A stretch of 64,000 bases of DNA. It comes from an uncultured Lachnospiraceae bacterium. GTDB taxonomy: Bacteria > Bacillota > Clostridia > Lachnospirales > Lachnospiraceae. The notes under the pieces were generated by a model. It was not told the origin of the DNA, did no database searches, and saw nothing but the letters and a program-made list of their open reading frames with translations. Positions 16,643 to 26,403 of the stretch are shown piece after piece; the first letter of the stretch is position 1; each line of letters begins with the position of its first letter. A program made the translations under genes and the position numbers. The stretch spans positions 1 through 64,000 of the forward strand of contig CAMUYQ010000001.1 in NCBI GenBank assembly GCA_947165025.1. The letters are read 5' to 3'.

Positions 16643-18829
16643 GTGGCAGGCGGAAAAAAGAATCCCGGACAGTTGGTGTTTGGCCTTGATATAGGCACAA
16701 GGAGCATAGTCGGAACGGTGGGTTACCGTACCGATGATACTTTTCATGTTGTCGCACAGTGCGACAGGAAGCATGAAACGCGCGCGATGCTTGACGGACA
16801 GATACATGACATCGAGAAGGTCGGAAAGACCATCAAGGATGTCAAGAACGATCTTGAAGCGATAATCGGAAAAGAGCTTCATGAAGTTTGTATAGCTGCT
16901 GCCGGAAGAGTTCTTAAGACGATCAATTCATCGGCCACACTTGAGTTTCCCGAAGAGACTACGATAGATGCTGAGCACGTATATACGCTTGAGATGCTCG
17001 GTGTTGAACAGGCATACGAGGATTTCCAGGCTCAGAACAATACAGACATGAAGTTCTACTGTGTCGGATATACGGTCGTAAAGTATTACATGAACGGTTA
17101 TCCGATCTCAACGCTTGAGCGTCATAAGGCTTCAAGCATTTCGGTCGATCTTATTTCAACGTTCCTTCCCGATGATGTAGTTGACGGTCTGTACAAGGCT
17201 GTTGAGATAGCTGATCTTGAAGTGGCAAACCTCACGCTCGAGCCTATCGCTGCGATGACTGCAGCTATTCCCGATATGTACAGAATGCTCAACATCGCAC
17301 TTGTCGATGTTGGCGCCGGAACGAGTGATATCTCGATCACGAAGGACGGAAGTATCATCGCATACGGAATGATACCGAAGGCCGGCGATGAGCTTACCGA
17401 AGTTATAGCGAGCAACCTGCTGCTTGATTTTAACGAAGCGGAGCATGTCAAGATCGATTCGGGCAGGAAGGCACCGGTAAAGTTTACGGACATAATGGGA
17501 CTGGAGCATAAGGTTGAGCCCAAGGAAGTCCATAAGATGGCAGAGGGTGTCATCGCCGATATCACAAAGGACATCTCGGATAAGATAAAAGAACTGAACG
17601 GAGGCAAACCCGTATCGGCTGTGTTCGTTGTCGGAGGCGGCGGTAAGATTACCGGATTTACCGATGCTCTTGCAAAGGAAATGGGTATCATGGCGGAGCG
17701 TGTTGCTCTTCGAGGCGAGGAAGTCTTAAAGGATATTGATTACCAGTTCAACGGCGCGATACTTGACAGTACACATGTAACGCCGATCGGTATATGTCTT
17801 AACTTCTACGACCAGCGAAATAATTTCATATTCGTTACCTTCAACGAAAAGCGCGTCAAACTGTATGACAACGGTCATCTTACCATTGCCGATGCTGCTA
17901 TGCAGGCGGGCTTCCCGAACGAGGGACTGTTCCCGAAGCGAGGTCCGGAACTTAACTTTACCGTTAATGATAAGCCGCATATGGTAAGGGGACAGGTTGG
18001 AGAAGGTGCTGTAGTTAAGCTTAACGGCAAGGAAGTGAGTCTTACATCACCCATTGTCGGCGGCGACAGGATAACAGTTGAGGAGTCAACGGAGGGTGAG
18101 GCTGCAAGCGCAACGATCGGATCGCTCCTTGAATACGGAAGTGTCATTTCGGTCATTGTCAACGACAAGAAAGTCGAACTTCCCAAGTTTGCCGAAGTCA
18201 ACGGATCTCTTCAGTCAGAGTACTATGACATCCGGCCCGGTGATGACATTAAGATGCTGAACTACTACACTGTGTCACAGATAATCGAGTTCATGGATGT
18301 GATACTTAATCCTGAGATGAACGTATACGTCAACAACAAGAAGGCCGACAGGGACACGAAGTGTTACGACAATTTCTCGGTCATCTGGACGATGGAAGAT
18401 CTTTCGCTTTCGGATGTTTCCGATGAGGAAGAGGAAAAAGCAAAGGCGAGCGGAAATAAGAAGGCACCGAAGAAGAAAGAGATAGAAAACTACGAGGATG
18501 CCGTTGAAGCAGAGTCGATAGAGAATTCGGAATATGCCGATGACGGAACTCTTGACGAAGAGTATGTCGAGTATAAGCAGGCCAAGGAAGAAGCAAGGCG
18601 CAAAGAAGAAGAGAGCCGGTATACGACGATAACGGTTTTCGTTAACGGTGATCCGGTCACTCTGAATGATAAAGAGAGTTATGTGTTCACAGATATATTC
18701 GATCACATAGATTTTGACCTGAAGAACAGACCTGCGGGGAAAGGTATAGTGACGGAACTTAACAGCAAGAAGGCTGTGTTCTCCGAACCGCTTAAAGAAG
18801 GGGACTTTTTGGATATAAGATGGGAGTAA
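16643..18829 (+). CDS. FtsA-like actin-fold ATPase, long form
   Basis: 728 aa, much longer than FtsA (~420 aa). The N-terminal ~390 residues show an FtsA/PilM-type actin fold: phosphate-1 GLDIGTRSIVG, phosphate-2 ALVDVGAGTSDISI and the nucleotide-binding VVGGGGKITGF. The remaining ~330 residues include a ubiquitin-like or beta-grasp-like segment with NDKPHMVRGQVGEGA, an acidic linker (about 595-665) and a final domain with TITVFVNGDPVTL. Annotated relatives in clostridia are called cell division FtsA domain proteins; no ftsZ or pilus gene is adjacent, so a role in division is not shown. GTG start with gagagg 7 nt upstream. Confidence 0.75.
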   Translation: MAGGKKNPGQLVFGLDIGTRSIVGTVGYRTDDTFHVVAQCDRKHETRAMLDGQIHDIEKVGKTIKDVKNDLEAIIGKELHEVCIAAAGRVLKTINSSATLEFPEETTIDAEHVYTLEMLGVEQAYEDFQAQNNTDMKFYCVGYTVVKYYMNGYPISTLERHKASSISVDLISTFLPDDVVDGLYKAVEIADLEVANLTLEPIAAMTAAIPDMYRMLNIALVDVGAGTSDISITKDGSIIAYGMIPKAGDELTEVIASNLLLDFNEAEHVKIDSGRKAPVKFTDIMGLEHKVEPKEVHKMAEGVIADITKDISDKIKELNGGKPVSAVFVVGGGGKITGFTDALAKEMGIMAERVALRGEEVLKDIDYQFNGAILDSTHVTPIGICLNFYDQRNNFIFVTFNEKRVKLYDNGHLTIADAAMQAGFPNEGLFPKRGPELNFTVNDKPHMVRGQVGEGAVVKLNGKEVSLTSPIVGGDRITVEESTEGEAASATIGSLLEYGSVISVIVNDKKVELPKFAEVNGSLQSEYYDIRPGDDIKMLNYYTVSQIIEFMDVILNPEMNVYVNNKKADRDTKCYDNFSVIWTMEDLSLSDVSDEEEEKAKASGNKKAPKKKEIENYEDAVEAESIENSEYADDGTLDEEYVEYKQAKEEARRKEEESRYTTITVFVNGDPVTLNDKESYVFTDIFDHIDFDLKNRPAGKGIVTELNSKKAVFSEPLKEGDFLDIRWE

Positions 18830-18848
18830 AAGTAAGGAGGGGTCTTTA

Positions 18849-19646
18849 ATGCGTATCTGCAGCATTGCCAGTGGCAGCAGCGGAAACTGCATCTATGTCG
18901 GAAGTGACAACACACATGTTATAATCGATGCCGGGATCAGCGGTAAGAGGATCGAAGAAGGACTGAACAGGATCGGTCTTACGACGAGCGATCTTTCCGC
19001 TCTTCTGATCACACACGAGCATTCGGATCATATTGCAAGTGTGGGAGTGCTTTCCAGAAAATACGGTATACCGATGTACGCAACAAAAGGTACGATAAAA
19101 GGGATCATGCAGCAGAAGTGTCTCGGCACTGTTGACGAAACACTGTTTAATGAGATAAGCGCAGATAATCCTTTTGAGATAGAAGACCTTCATGTTCGCC
19201 CGATTGAGATCAGTCATGATGCGCTTGAGCCTGTTGCATACAGGATCGAACATGAAAACAGGTCCGTCGGAGTGTGTACCGACCTCGGGGTATATACCGA
19301 TAAGATCATCGAGGGATTTTCGGGAGTCGATGCACTTCTGATCGAAGCAAATCATGACGTGAGGATGTTACAGGTCGGAAGATATCCGTATGTGCTGAAG
19401 CAGAGGATACTGTCCGACAGAGGTCATCTTTCAAATGAGAACTGCGGAAGACTTCTGTGCAAGCTTCTTCATGACGACATGAGATCGATAATGCTCGGAC
19501 ACTTAAGCGCCGAGAATAATCTCGCAGAACTCGCATATGAAGCGGTAAGGCTTGAGATAACAATGGATGAGAGTAAATACAAGCCCACCGATTTTGATAT
19601 AAAGGTTGCAAATAGATCGGAGCCTTCCCAGGCGGTAGCGATCTGA
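18849..19646 (+). CDS. MBL-fold metallo-hydrolase, WalJ/YycJ-like
   Basis: 265 aa metallo-beta-lactamase fold. The zinc motif THEHSDH gives His56, His58, Asp60 and His61; the start ICSIASGSSGNC is typical of the YycJ/WalJ group, which has been linked to DNA repair and to coordination of cell division with replication in Firmicutes. ATG 18849 follows aaggagggg. It is not next to walRK here, so its local role is not shown by context. The substrate is unknown. Confidence 0.85.
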   Translation: MRICSIASGSSGNCIYVGSDNTHVIIDAGISGKRIEEGLNRIGLTTSDLSALLITHEHSDHIASVGVLSRKYGIPMYATKGTIKGIMQQKCLGTVDETLFNEISADNPFEIEDLHVRPIEISHDALEPVAYRIEHENRSVGVCTDLGVYTDKIIEGFSGVDALLIEANHDVRMLQVGRYPYVLKQRILSDRGHLSNENCGRLLCKLLHDDMRSIMLGHLSAENNLAELAYEAVRLEITMDESKYKPTDFDIKVANRSEPSQAVAI

Positions 19647-19678
19647 CGTAAGAGAGTAAACAGAAAGAGGAGATCAAA

Positions 19679-19951
19679 ATGAAAAAAACAATCATCACGG
19701 TCGTCGGTAAGGATACCGTGGGTATCATCGCAAAAGTGTGCACATATCTTGCTAACAACAGGATCAACATCCTTGATATTTCGCAGACTATAGTTAACGG
19801 ATATTTCAACATGATGATGGTGGTTGATATGAATGATTCCGCCAAGCCGTTTGCCGATGTTTCTTCCGAGCTTATACAGATCGGTGAGGAGATAGGTGTG
19901 GACATTCACTGCCAGCGTGAAGAGATATTTGAGTCTATGCACAGGATATAA
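19679..19951 (+). CDS. ACT domain protein (UPF0237 type)
   Basis: 90 aa, a single ACT domain of the kind MKKTIITVVGKDTVGIIAKV, related to the N-terminal half of GcvR. ACT domains bind small ligands such as amino acids. It is followed 9 nt later by a PFL-family gene; this pairing is found in many bacteria and archaea and implies joint function. Clear ribosome site (gaggagat). Ligand unknown. Confidence 0.88.
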   Translation: MKKTIITVVGKDTVGIIAKVCTYLANNRINILDISQTIVNGYFNMMMVVDMNDSAKPFADVSSELIQIGEEIGVDIHCQREEIFESMHRI

Positions 19952-19960
19952 GGATAAGCC

Positions 19961-21313
19961 ATGATCAATATTTTTGAAGTAAACGAAACAAATAAGATGA
20001 TCGAGGAACAGAACCTCGATGTCAGAACGATAACACTCGGTATCAGTCTTCTCGACTGTGTATCTGATGATCTTAATGTTCTTTGCGATAACATATATAA
20101 TAAGATCACAACGGTCGCAAAGGATCTTGTCGCAACCGGTAAGGAGATAGAACTTGAATTCGGTATACCGATCGTTAACAAGCGTATTTCGGTAACACCG
20201 ATCGCTCTTGTCGGAGCAAAGGCGGCAAAGAGTCCGGATGATTTCGTTAAGATAGCCGAAACGCTCGACAGGGCAGCAAAGACTGTCGGTGTGAATTTTC
20301 TCGGAGGTTATTCGGCACTTGTTTCAAAAGGGATGACGGAAGCCGACAGGACTCTTATAAAGTCTATCCCGGATGCACTTGCTAAAACGACACTTGTATG
20401 TTCATCGGTTAATGTCGGATCGACGCGCTGCGGTATAGATATGGATGCAGTCCGTCTGATGGGACGCATCATCAAAGAGACATCGGAGAAGTCTGACATA
20501 GGCCCCGCAAAGCTTGTTGTATTCTGCAATGCACCCGATGACAATCCGTTCATGGCAGGAGCTTTTCACGGGGTGACCGAAGGTGATGCGGTTATCAATG
20601 TCGGTGTATCGGGCCCGGGTGTTGTAAAGCGTGCTGTTGCCAAGACAAAAGGTCTGGGATTCGAGGAACTTTGCGAGACGATCAAGAAGACTGCTTTCAA
20701 GGTAACGCGTGTCGGACAGCTTGTTGCAAAGGAAGCATCGACAAGACTCGGTATACCGTTCGGTATCGTCGATCTGTCGCTTGCACCGACACCTGCGATA
20801 GGTGATTCGGTTGCGGATATTCTTTGCGAGATGGGACTTGAATATGCCGGAGCACCCGGAACAACTGCGGCGCTTGCGCTTCTGAACGACCAGGTCAAGA
20901 AGGGCGGTGTCATGGCAAGTTCATATGTCGGAGGACTCAGCGGTGCTTTCATTCCGGTATCCGAAGACCAGGGTATGATAAACGCTGCCGAAGCGGGAGC
21001 ACTCACTCTTGAAAAGCTTGAAGCGATGACGTGCGTATGCTCGGTAGGACTTGATATGATAGCGGTACCGGGAGACATATCCAGTTCAACGATCTCGGGT
21101 ATCATTGCCGATGAGATGGCGATAGGAATGGTCAACAACAAAACTACCGCTGTAAGACTCTGCCCCGCAAAGGGTAAGAAGGTCGGCGACAGCGTGGAAT
21201 ACGGTGGCCTTTTGGGCCATGCTCCCGTCATGGCTGTCAACGGCTTTTCGTGCGAGGAATTCATAAACAGAAAAGGAAGAATACCAGCTCCGATACACAG
21301 CTTTAAAAACTGA
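19961..21313 (+). CDS. PFL family protein (UPF0210 / DUF711)
   Basis: 450 aa, typical length. The UPF0210 family has a fold related to pyruvate formate-lyase but does not carry the glycyl radical motif, and its reaction is unknown. Recognisable conserved stretches include GFSVPTI-like [44 protein letters not shown] and [10 protein letters not shown]. It forms a unit with the ACT protein upstream. Confidence 0.9.
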   Translation: MINIFEVNETNKMIEEQNLDVRTITLGISLLDCVSDDLNVLCDNIYNKITTVAKDLVATGKEIELEFGIPIVNKRISVTPIALVGAKAAKSPDDFVKIAETLDRAAKTVGVNFLGGYSALVSKGMTEADRTLIKSIPDALAKTTLVCSSVNVGSTRCGIDMDAVRLMGRIIKETSEKSDIGPAKLVVFCNAPDDNPFMAGAFHGVTEGDAVINVGVSGPGVVKRAVAKTKGLGFEELCETIKKTAFKVTRVGQLVAKEASTRLGIPFGIVDLSLAPTPAIGDSVADILCEMGLEYAGAPGTTAALALLNDQVKKGGVMASSYVGGLSGAFIPVSEDQGMINAAEAGALTLEKLEAMTCVCSVGLDMIAVPGDISSSTISGIIADEMAIGMVNNKTTAVRLCPAKGKKVGDSVEYGGLLGHAPVMAVNGFSCEEFINRKGRIPAPIHSFKN

Positions 21314-21319
21314 GGGTAC

Positions 21320-22564
21320 ATGAAAGTCTGCACATGCATTTGTGAACTCAATCCGTTCCATAACGGTCATGAATATCTGTTCCGGGAAGCAAGAAGGCTT
21401 ACCGGAGCGGATTTTTTGGTTGTGGTAATGAGCGGTGATTTCGTGCAGCGCGGGCTTCCGGCAATATGCGATAAATACGCAAGGTGCCATATGGCGCTAA
21501 ACGGCGGGGCAGATCTTGTCGTTGAACTTCCCGTTGCATATGCTACGGCATCAGCAGATTACTTTGCTCAGGGCGGTGTCTCTGCAGCCGAGAGCATGGG
21601 TATAACGGACTGTCTCTGCTTCGGAAGCGAATGCGGCGATCTTGACATGCTGATGTCGTGTGCAGGTATCCGGACTGAATCCGATCCCGGACTTCACATC
21701 CTCTCACAGGGTGAAGGATCCGAGAAGACAAGGAATTACAGGATCACACAGCTTCTAAAGGAAGGAATGTCATACGCCAAGGCGTACGCCACGGTCACGG
21801 GTAACGAATATGCATCAAATGACATGCTTGCAGTCAGATACTTAAAGTCACTTGAGATGCTGTCATCATCGATAGAACCGGTATGCATCAGACGAATGGG
21901 AGGCGGATATAATGATACCGGAGCCGATTCGCTCTCTGCAGCATCTGTCAGGAAAAAGATCTTTTCGAGGGAAGGATTTGCGCATCTTGTTCCGAAGTAC
22001 ACTTACCGTACGCTTGAGAAGATCCATTCCGCTTCTTTCCCGATGGAAGCGAAGGATTTTTCGATTCAGCTTCATACGATCCTCTCTCGAATTCTGACTC
22101 AGACGGAAGATACCGAAACAGTACTTCAGGAATTCATGGATGTGTCCGCGAACATTGAAGGACGGATTAGGGCTAACATCGTAAAATACAGGGATTATGA
22201 AAGCTTTGTCGGACTCGTTCATTCCAAGGAATATACAAAGAGCAGGGTTATGAGAGCACTTCTCCATATCATGCTCGATATCAGAAAAGAAGATTATCCG
22301 TACGATCTCGAGGATTGTGGTGTATCATATATCAGGATCCTCGGCTTCAGAAGATCGGCATCGGCGCTCCTGACAGCCCTCAAGGAAAACTGCGTTGTGC
22401 CTGTCATCAGCAAGGCGGCTGACGCACCGTCATTGCTTGACGACGAAGCGCTGCATATGTTTGAACTTGATGTTAATGCGGCAAACCTTTACGACAGGGC
22501 GTGTACGTTTAAGTACGGTAAAGAGCCGGAACACGACTGTGCAAGGGAAGTTGTGATAATATAA
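21320..22564 (+). CDS. tmcAL: tRNA(Met) cytidine acetate ligase TmcAL
   Basis: 414 aa. Family members use acetate and ATP to form N4-acetylcytidine at the wobble position of elongator tRNA-Met. The nucleotidyltransferase motif NPFHNGH (residues 11-17) and MSGDFVQRG are clear, and ADLVVELP and CFGSE follow, which mark the YlbM/TmcAL family. ATG 21320 sits 6 nt after the PFL stop, so the three genes are probably one operon. Confidence 0.9.
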   Translation: MKVCTCICELNPFHNGHEYLFREARRLTGADFLVVVMSGDFVQRGLPAICDKYARCHMALNGGADLVVELPVAYATASADYFAQGGVSAAESMGITDCLCFGSECGDLDMLMSCAGIRTESDPGLHILSQGEGSEKTRNYRITQLLKEGMSYAKAYATVTGNEYASNDMLAVRYLKSLEMLSSSIEPVCIRRMGGGYNDTGADSLSAASVRKKIFSREGFAHLVPKYTYRTLEKIHSASFPMEAKDFSIQLHTILSRILTQTEDTETVLQEFMDVSANIEGRIRANIVKYRDYESFVGLVHSKEYTKSRVMRALLHIMLDIRKEDYPYDLEDCGVSYIRILGFRRSASALLTALKENCVVPVISKAADAPSLLDDEALHMFELDVNAANLYDRACTFKYGKEPEHDCAREVVII

Positions 22565-22581
22565 TGTAACAGGTGAATAAT

Positions 22582-24267
22582 ATGGAACGAATACTCAAAA
22601 ACAGAAACGTAAAAAGAAAGGTTCTCGTTGTCGATGACGAGATGATAAACCGCGAGATACTCGGTAACATGCTCGCGGGCGAATATGATGTTGCCTTTGC
22701 CAAGAACGGACGCGAGGCACTTGATATTTTAAGACAGCAGGGAGGAACTTTCTCGCTTATCCTGCTGGATCTTCTGATGCCTGTCATGGACGGCGAGACT
22801 GTCCTGAAAGATGTCAGATCCGACCCGATGCTTTCGGACATTCCTGTCATCGTCATGACTCAGGAGAAGGATGCCGAAGTAGACAGCATAAAGGCCGGAG
22901 CGGATGATTTTATCAAGAAGCCTTACAACATGCCTGAAGTAATTCTGGCAAGGTGCGAGAGGATCATCGATCTGTACGAAAAGAAGACCATAATCGATTC
23001 AGCCGAGTCTGATCCGCTGACAGGATTGTATTCCGGCGATTTTTTCTTCGAGTACATCAGACAGCTCAGCCAGTACATAGACGCTCAGATGGATGCTGTT
23101 GTCATCGATATCGAGCATTTCCATCTGATCAATGAGATCTACGGAAGAAACGAGGGCGACAGGATACTGAAGACTATCGCCTCGATAATCTCAAAGCGGA
23201 TCGAAGACGGTTCCGGTATCGCGTGCAGAAGTATCGCGGACACTTTTTATGTTTTTCATAATGCGATGGATGACTACAACGATCTTCTTGATGCGATGAT
23301 AGAAGAGATGGGAAGCCTGTCATTATCGCCGGGGCATATACGCCTTCGTCTGGGTATATGCAGAAACGTTGAAAAGAGCGAAACGTGTGAACAGTGGTTT
23401 GATCACGCAAAGCTTGCATGTGACGGCCTGAGACGCGATTACACACGACAGGTCGCATATTATGATAAGGACCTTAATGACAGACAGCTTTATCAGGCAA
23501 GACTCATTCATGACATAGATTCGTCGATCGAAAATCATGACTTTGTTGTTTTCTTCCAGCCCAAGTATAAGATCCAGGGCGATACACCGAAACTTGGAAG
23601 TGCGGAGGCACTCATAAGGTGGAAGCATCCGCAGCTCGGCATGATAAGCCCGGGAGATTTCATTCCGCTCTTTGAGGGTAACGGACTTGTCCAGAAGATC
23701 GATCGCTTTGTATGGGAAGAAGCCGCTTCAAATGTTGCAAAATGGAAGAAGGAATTCGGAGTGTCCGTGCCTGTGTCGGTAAATGTTTCAAGGATAGATA
23801 TCTATGATCCGGAGCTTGAAGACAGACTGCAGGATATCCTTGACAGGAACGGGCTGACTACTTCTGATCTGCTTCTTGAGATCACCGAGAGCGCATACTC
23901 TGATAACGCTTCAAGGCTTATTGAAGTTATCGAACACCTTAGAAAAAAAGGTTTCAGGATCGAGATGGATGATTTCGGTTCGGGTTATTCATCGCTCAAC
24001 ATGCTGACAACGATACCGATAGATGTTCTGAAAATGGACATGAAGTTTGTCAGCAACATGTTAAAGGACGAGAAGAGCCTAAAGCTGTGCGAGCTTGTAA
24101 TGGATATTTCACGATTCCTTGATGTGCCTGTTGTTGCAGAGGGGGTCGAAGAAAAAGCCCAGCTCGACAAACTGAAGAGCATGGGCTGTCAGATCATACA
24201 GGGATACTATTTTTCAAAACCGCTTCCTGCCGGTGAGTTTGAAGAACTCATCAGAAAGGAACTTTAG
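22582..24267 (+). CDS. Response regulator with degenerate GGDEF and intact EAL
   Basis: 561 aa from ATG 22582 (aggtga 5 nt upstream). Domains: receiver (about 12-125, Asp63 in LILLDLLMP, Lys in FIKKPY); GGDEF-like domain (about 140-295) with the signature site reading IADTF, so no cyclase activity is expected; EAL domain (about 310-555) with E342-A-L in AEALIRWKHP and the catalytic LEITESAYSD, EMDDFGSGYSSL, VLKMDMKFV and VAEGVEE motifs intact. It should degrade c-di-GMP under control of phosphorylation. It lies upstream of and faces the RR-Hpt-RR gene; their stop codons overlap by 4 nt. Confidence 0.93.
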   Translation: MERILKNRNVKRKVLVVDDEMINREILGNMLAGEYDVAFAKNGREALDILRQQGGTFSLILLDLLMPVMDGETVLKDVRSDPMLSDIPVIVMTQEKDAEVDSIKAGADDFIKKPYNMPEVILARCERIIDLYEKKTIIDSAESDPLTGLYSGDFFFEYIRQLSQYIDAQMDAVVIDIEHFHLINEIYGRNEGDRILKTIASIISKRIEDGSGIACRSIADTFYVFHNAMDDYNDLLDAMIEEMGSLSLSPGHIRLRLGICRNVEKSETCEQWFDHAKLACDGLRRDYTRQVAYYDKDLNDRQLYQARLIHDIDSSIENHDFVVFFQPKYKIQGDTPKLGSAEALIRWKHPQLGMISPGDFIPLFEGNGLVQKIDRFVWEEAASNVAKWKKEFGVSVPVSVNVSRIDIYDPELEDRLQDILDRNGLTTSDLLLEITESAYSDNASRLIEVIEHLRKKGFRIEMDDFGSGYSSLNMLTTIPIDVLKMDMKFVSNMLKDEKSLKLCELVMDISRFLDVPVVAEGVEEKAQLDKLKSMGCQIIQGYYFSKPLPAGEFEELIRKEL

Positions 24268-25925
24268 GACAGATCGCCTGACAGGATAGATCCCGCAAAG
24301 AATCTGTCGAGCGAATCTAGAAGTACTTCGTGCGGCATTGATTTGAGAAGATACCCGTCGGGCTTGAGCTCGAGTATCTTAATGACATCGTCTTTATCAT
24401 TTTTGCCGGTCAGGAAAATGATCGGTATCCTTTCACATTTAGGATTGGAGCGTATACGCTTCATGACCTGATCACCGTTAAGGCCCGGCATCTCCAGATC
24501 CAGAAGGATCAGATCGGGTCTTTTATGTTCAAGATATGCAAGTGCACTTTCACCTGATCTGAGACATTCCACGTCATACTGTTCCGACAGCCATTTGTCA
24601 ATTATCGCAAGAAAATCGGGATCATCATCGATAACAAGAACCGTTTTGGTACGCTGGTATTCTGCCTGTACATTATAGTACTGCGCCATGTCCGATGCCA
24701 TCCTGTCGAGGTCAACAGGACGCGGATATACGGAGCTTATATAGTCTTTGTCATGAATATCAAGCGCAACATTTATATCGAGCGGATCTCCGGCAAGGCA
24801 CAGAGTTTTGTTGTCGTCCCTGCATATTTCGGTCAGGATCGTACTCACAAGCTTAATATGATCGTTGTCGCCTGTAGGATAGTATAAAAGCAGATCCGAA
24901 TCACCGCGATGGTTCAGTATTATCTCGGGAACATCCTTGACGGGTATGACCGTAAAGCCTTCGTCTTCAAGGCATTTCGTTATACCGCGTCCGACGATGC
25001 CGCTGTCATCGCTGATGAACATTACTGACTGCTCGATATGTTTGTTCTGCTTTCCCTTATGACCTTCGTTGTCTGAATTATTGACAAGGGCAGTCATATC
25101 CTTCCCGTCGAGAATGCGCTTTAACTGCGGGAGCATATTCCTGTATTCTTTCAGAAGCGCACCTGTTCCCGCATGTATCAGTCCGTATTCCTCGCGGTGT
25201 CCGGCAAATTCAAGATCAGATGCTGCCTGTGCAAGAGAAGTTGCTCCGATGAGTCCGGCAACACTCTTTAAGGAATGTACCTTCAGAAGATACATCGGCC
25301 AGTTCCCGTCCTTTTCAAAACGTTCGATATCAGCAGCTTTTTCTTCTATCGAGCCCGTAAAGATCATAAGAGCATCGATATAGTCCGAAGCTGTATTACA
25401 GTGTTCTATACCGGACATAAGATCGAGCATGGGGATCTGCTTGATCCAGTCGGGGAGAGATGAGAGCTCTTTGGCATTTTTCTTTTTCTGTTCTTCGTCC
25501 TCGGGCATTTCAAAGCCGCCGTCGGGAAGGTATTTCATGAGCATTACCATGACCTGGCCGGGATCGGCGGGCTTTATGAGAACATCGGCAAAGCCTGCGG
25601 CCTTATAGAGATTGATATAACCGCGTCCCTCTTCAGCTGTATGACATATGACCGGTGATTCGAAACCGGACTTTCTGAATATCTCTTTCAGTTCGACCAG
25701 TGTATCGACACCGTCCATATCGGGCATCCTGTGATCAAGAAGGATCAGATCGTAATTATTCTTACGGCAAAGGTCCAGACATTCCGCACCGCTTCCTGCA
25801 AGATCGCATGAAATACCGAGCGTTGAGAGCATGGATGAGAGTATCGTACGGTTTACCGGCATATCATCCACTATCAGAACACGTGCTCTGTCATTGGCAT
25901 GTTTTGTGAATTGTTCTTCAGACAT
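24264..25925 (-). CDS. Multi-domain phosphorelay protein: REC - Hpt - pseudo-REC - REC
   Basis: 553 aa. Receiver 1 (about 13-132): VDD pair, Asp64 in ILLDHRMP, Lys118. Hpt domain (about 165-275): His217 in VHSLKSVAG. A third segment (about 298-415) starts like a receiver (FISDD) but has YYP where the phospho-acceptor Asp should be (Tyr349). Receiver 2 (about 425-545): VIDDD, Asp476 in ILLDLEMPG, Lys in LLKSMP. There is no DNA-binding or enzymatic output. It could act as phosphate shuttle or sink among the kinases and Hpt protein encoded next to it. Own promoter upstream; convergent with the EAL gene. Confidence 0.9.
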   Translation of the reverse strand: MSEEQFTKHANDRARVLIVDDMPVNRTILSSMLSTLGISCDLAGSGAECLDLCRKNNYDLILLDHRMPDMDGVDTLVELKEIFRKSGFESPVICHTAEEGRGYINLYKAAGFADVLIKPADPGQVMVMLMKYLPDGGFEMPEDEEQKKKNAKELSSLPDWIKQIPMLDLMSGIEHCNTASDYIDALMIFTGSIEEKAADIERFEKDGNWPMYLLKVHSLKSVAGLIGATSLAQAASDLEFAGHREEYGLIHAGTGALLKEYRNMLPQLKRILDGKDMTALVNNSDNEGHKGKQNKHIEQSVMFISDDSGIVGRGITKCLEDEGFTVIPVKDVPEIILNHRGDSDLLLYYPTGDNDHIKLVSTILTEICRDDNKTLCLAGDPLDINVALDIHDKDYISSVYPRPVDLDRMASDMAQYYNVQAEYQRTKTVLVIDDDPDFLAIIDKWLSEQYDVECLRSGESALAYLEHKRPDLILLDLEMPGLNGDQVMKRIRSNPKCERIPIIFLTGKNDKDDVIKILELKPDGYLLKSMPHEVLLDSLDRFFAGSILSGDLS

Positions 25926-25953
25926 AGTCCTGCTCCTTCATAAGCTATGTTTA

Positions 25954-25983
25954 ATTATACAGTCAACCGTTCATTTCTTTCAA
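25954..25983 (-). promoter_or_regulatory. Sigma-A promoter for the REC-Hpt-REC gene
   Basis: On the minus strand TTGAAA (plus 25978-25983) and a perfect TATAAT (plus 25954-25959) are 18 bp apart, about 30 bp before the start codon. Confidence 0.7.
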
Positions 25984-26067
25984 CCGTAAACTGAACACAT
26001 AAACATAAGTTACAAGTGGAGTTTTGCCGCGCTCTGTGGTATCATCGAAGCAGTGAAAGGAGATATC

Positions 26068-26403
26068 ATGATCACTTTGGAATCACTTAAACAGTTCGGC
26101 GCCGATACGGACACCGGCCTTGCGCGATGCATGGGAAACGAGGCACTTTATTTAAGACTTGTCGGATCGGTTGTGACAGAGGAAGGATTTGAAAAGCTCG
26201 GGGAGTTGCTGAACAGCAAAGATCTTGATGCGGCTTTTGAAACCGCGCATGCTCTCAAAGGTGTGCTCGGTAATCTGTCGCTGACTCCGCTTTTTGATCA
26301 GGCTTCCCTGATAACCGAACTTCTGCGTTCAGGAACCGATACGGATTATTCGGAAATGTATTCAAAGCTAATGGAGGAAAAGAGAAGACTTGAGCAGCTT
26401 TGA
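26068..26403 (+). CDS. Stand-alone Hpt phosphotransfer protein
   Basis: 111 aa from ATG 26068, chosen for aaaggagat 7 nt upstream. It is a single Hpt four-helix domain with the phospho-acceptor His in AHALKGVLGNLSL. It passes phosphate between receiver domains in multistep relays. Its end overlaps the TTG start of the hybrid kinase by 14 nt, so the two are made together. Confidence 0.88.
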   Translation: MITLESLKQFGADTDTGLARCMGNEALYLRLVGSVVTEEGFEKLGELLNSKDLDAAFETAHALKGVLGNLSLTPLFDQASLITELLRSGTDTDYSEMYSKLMEEKRRLEQL

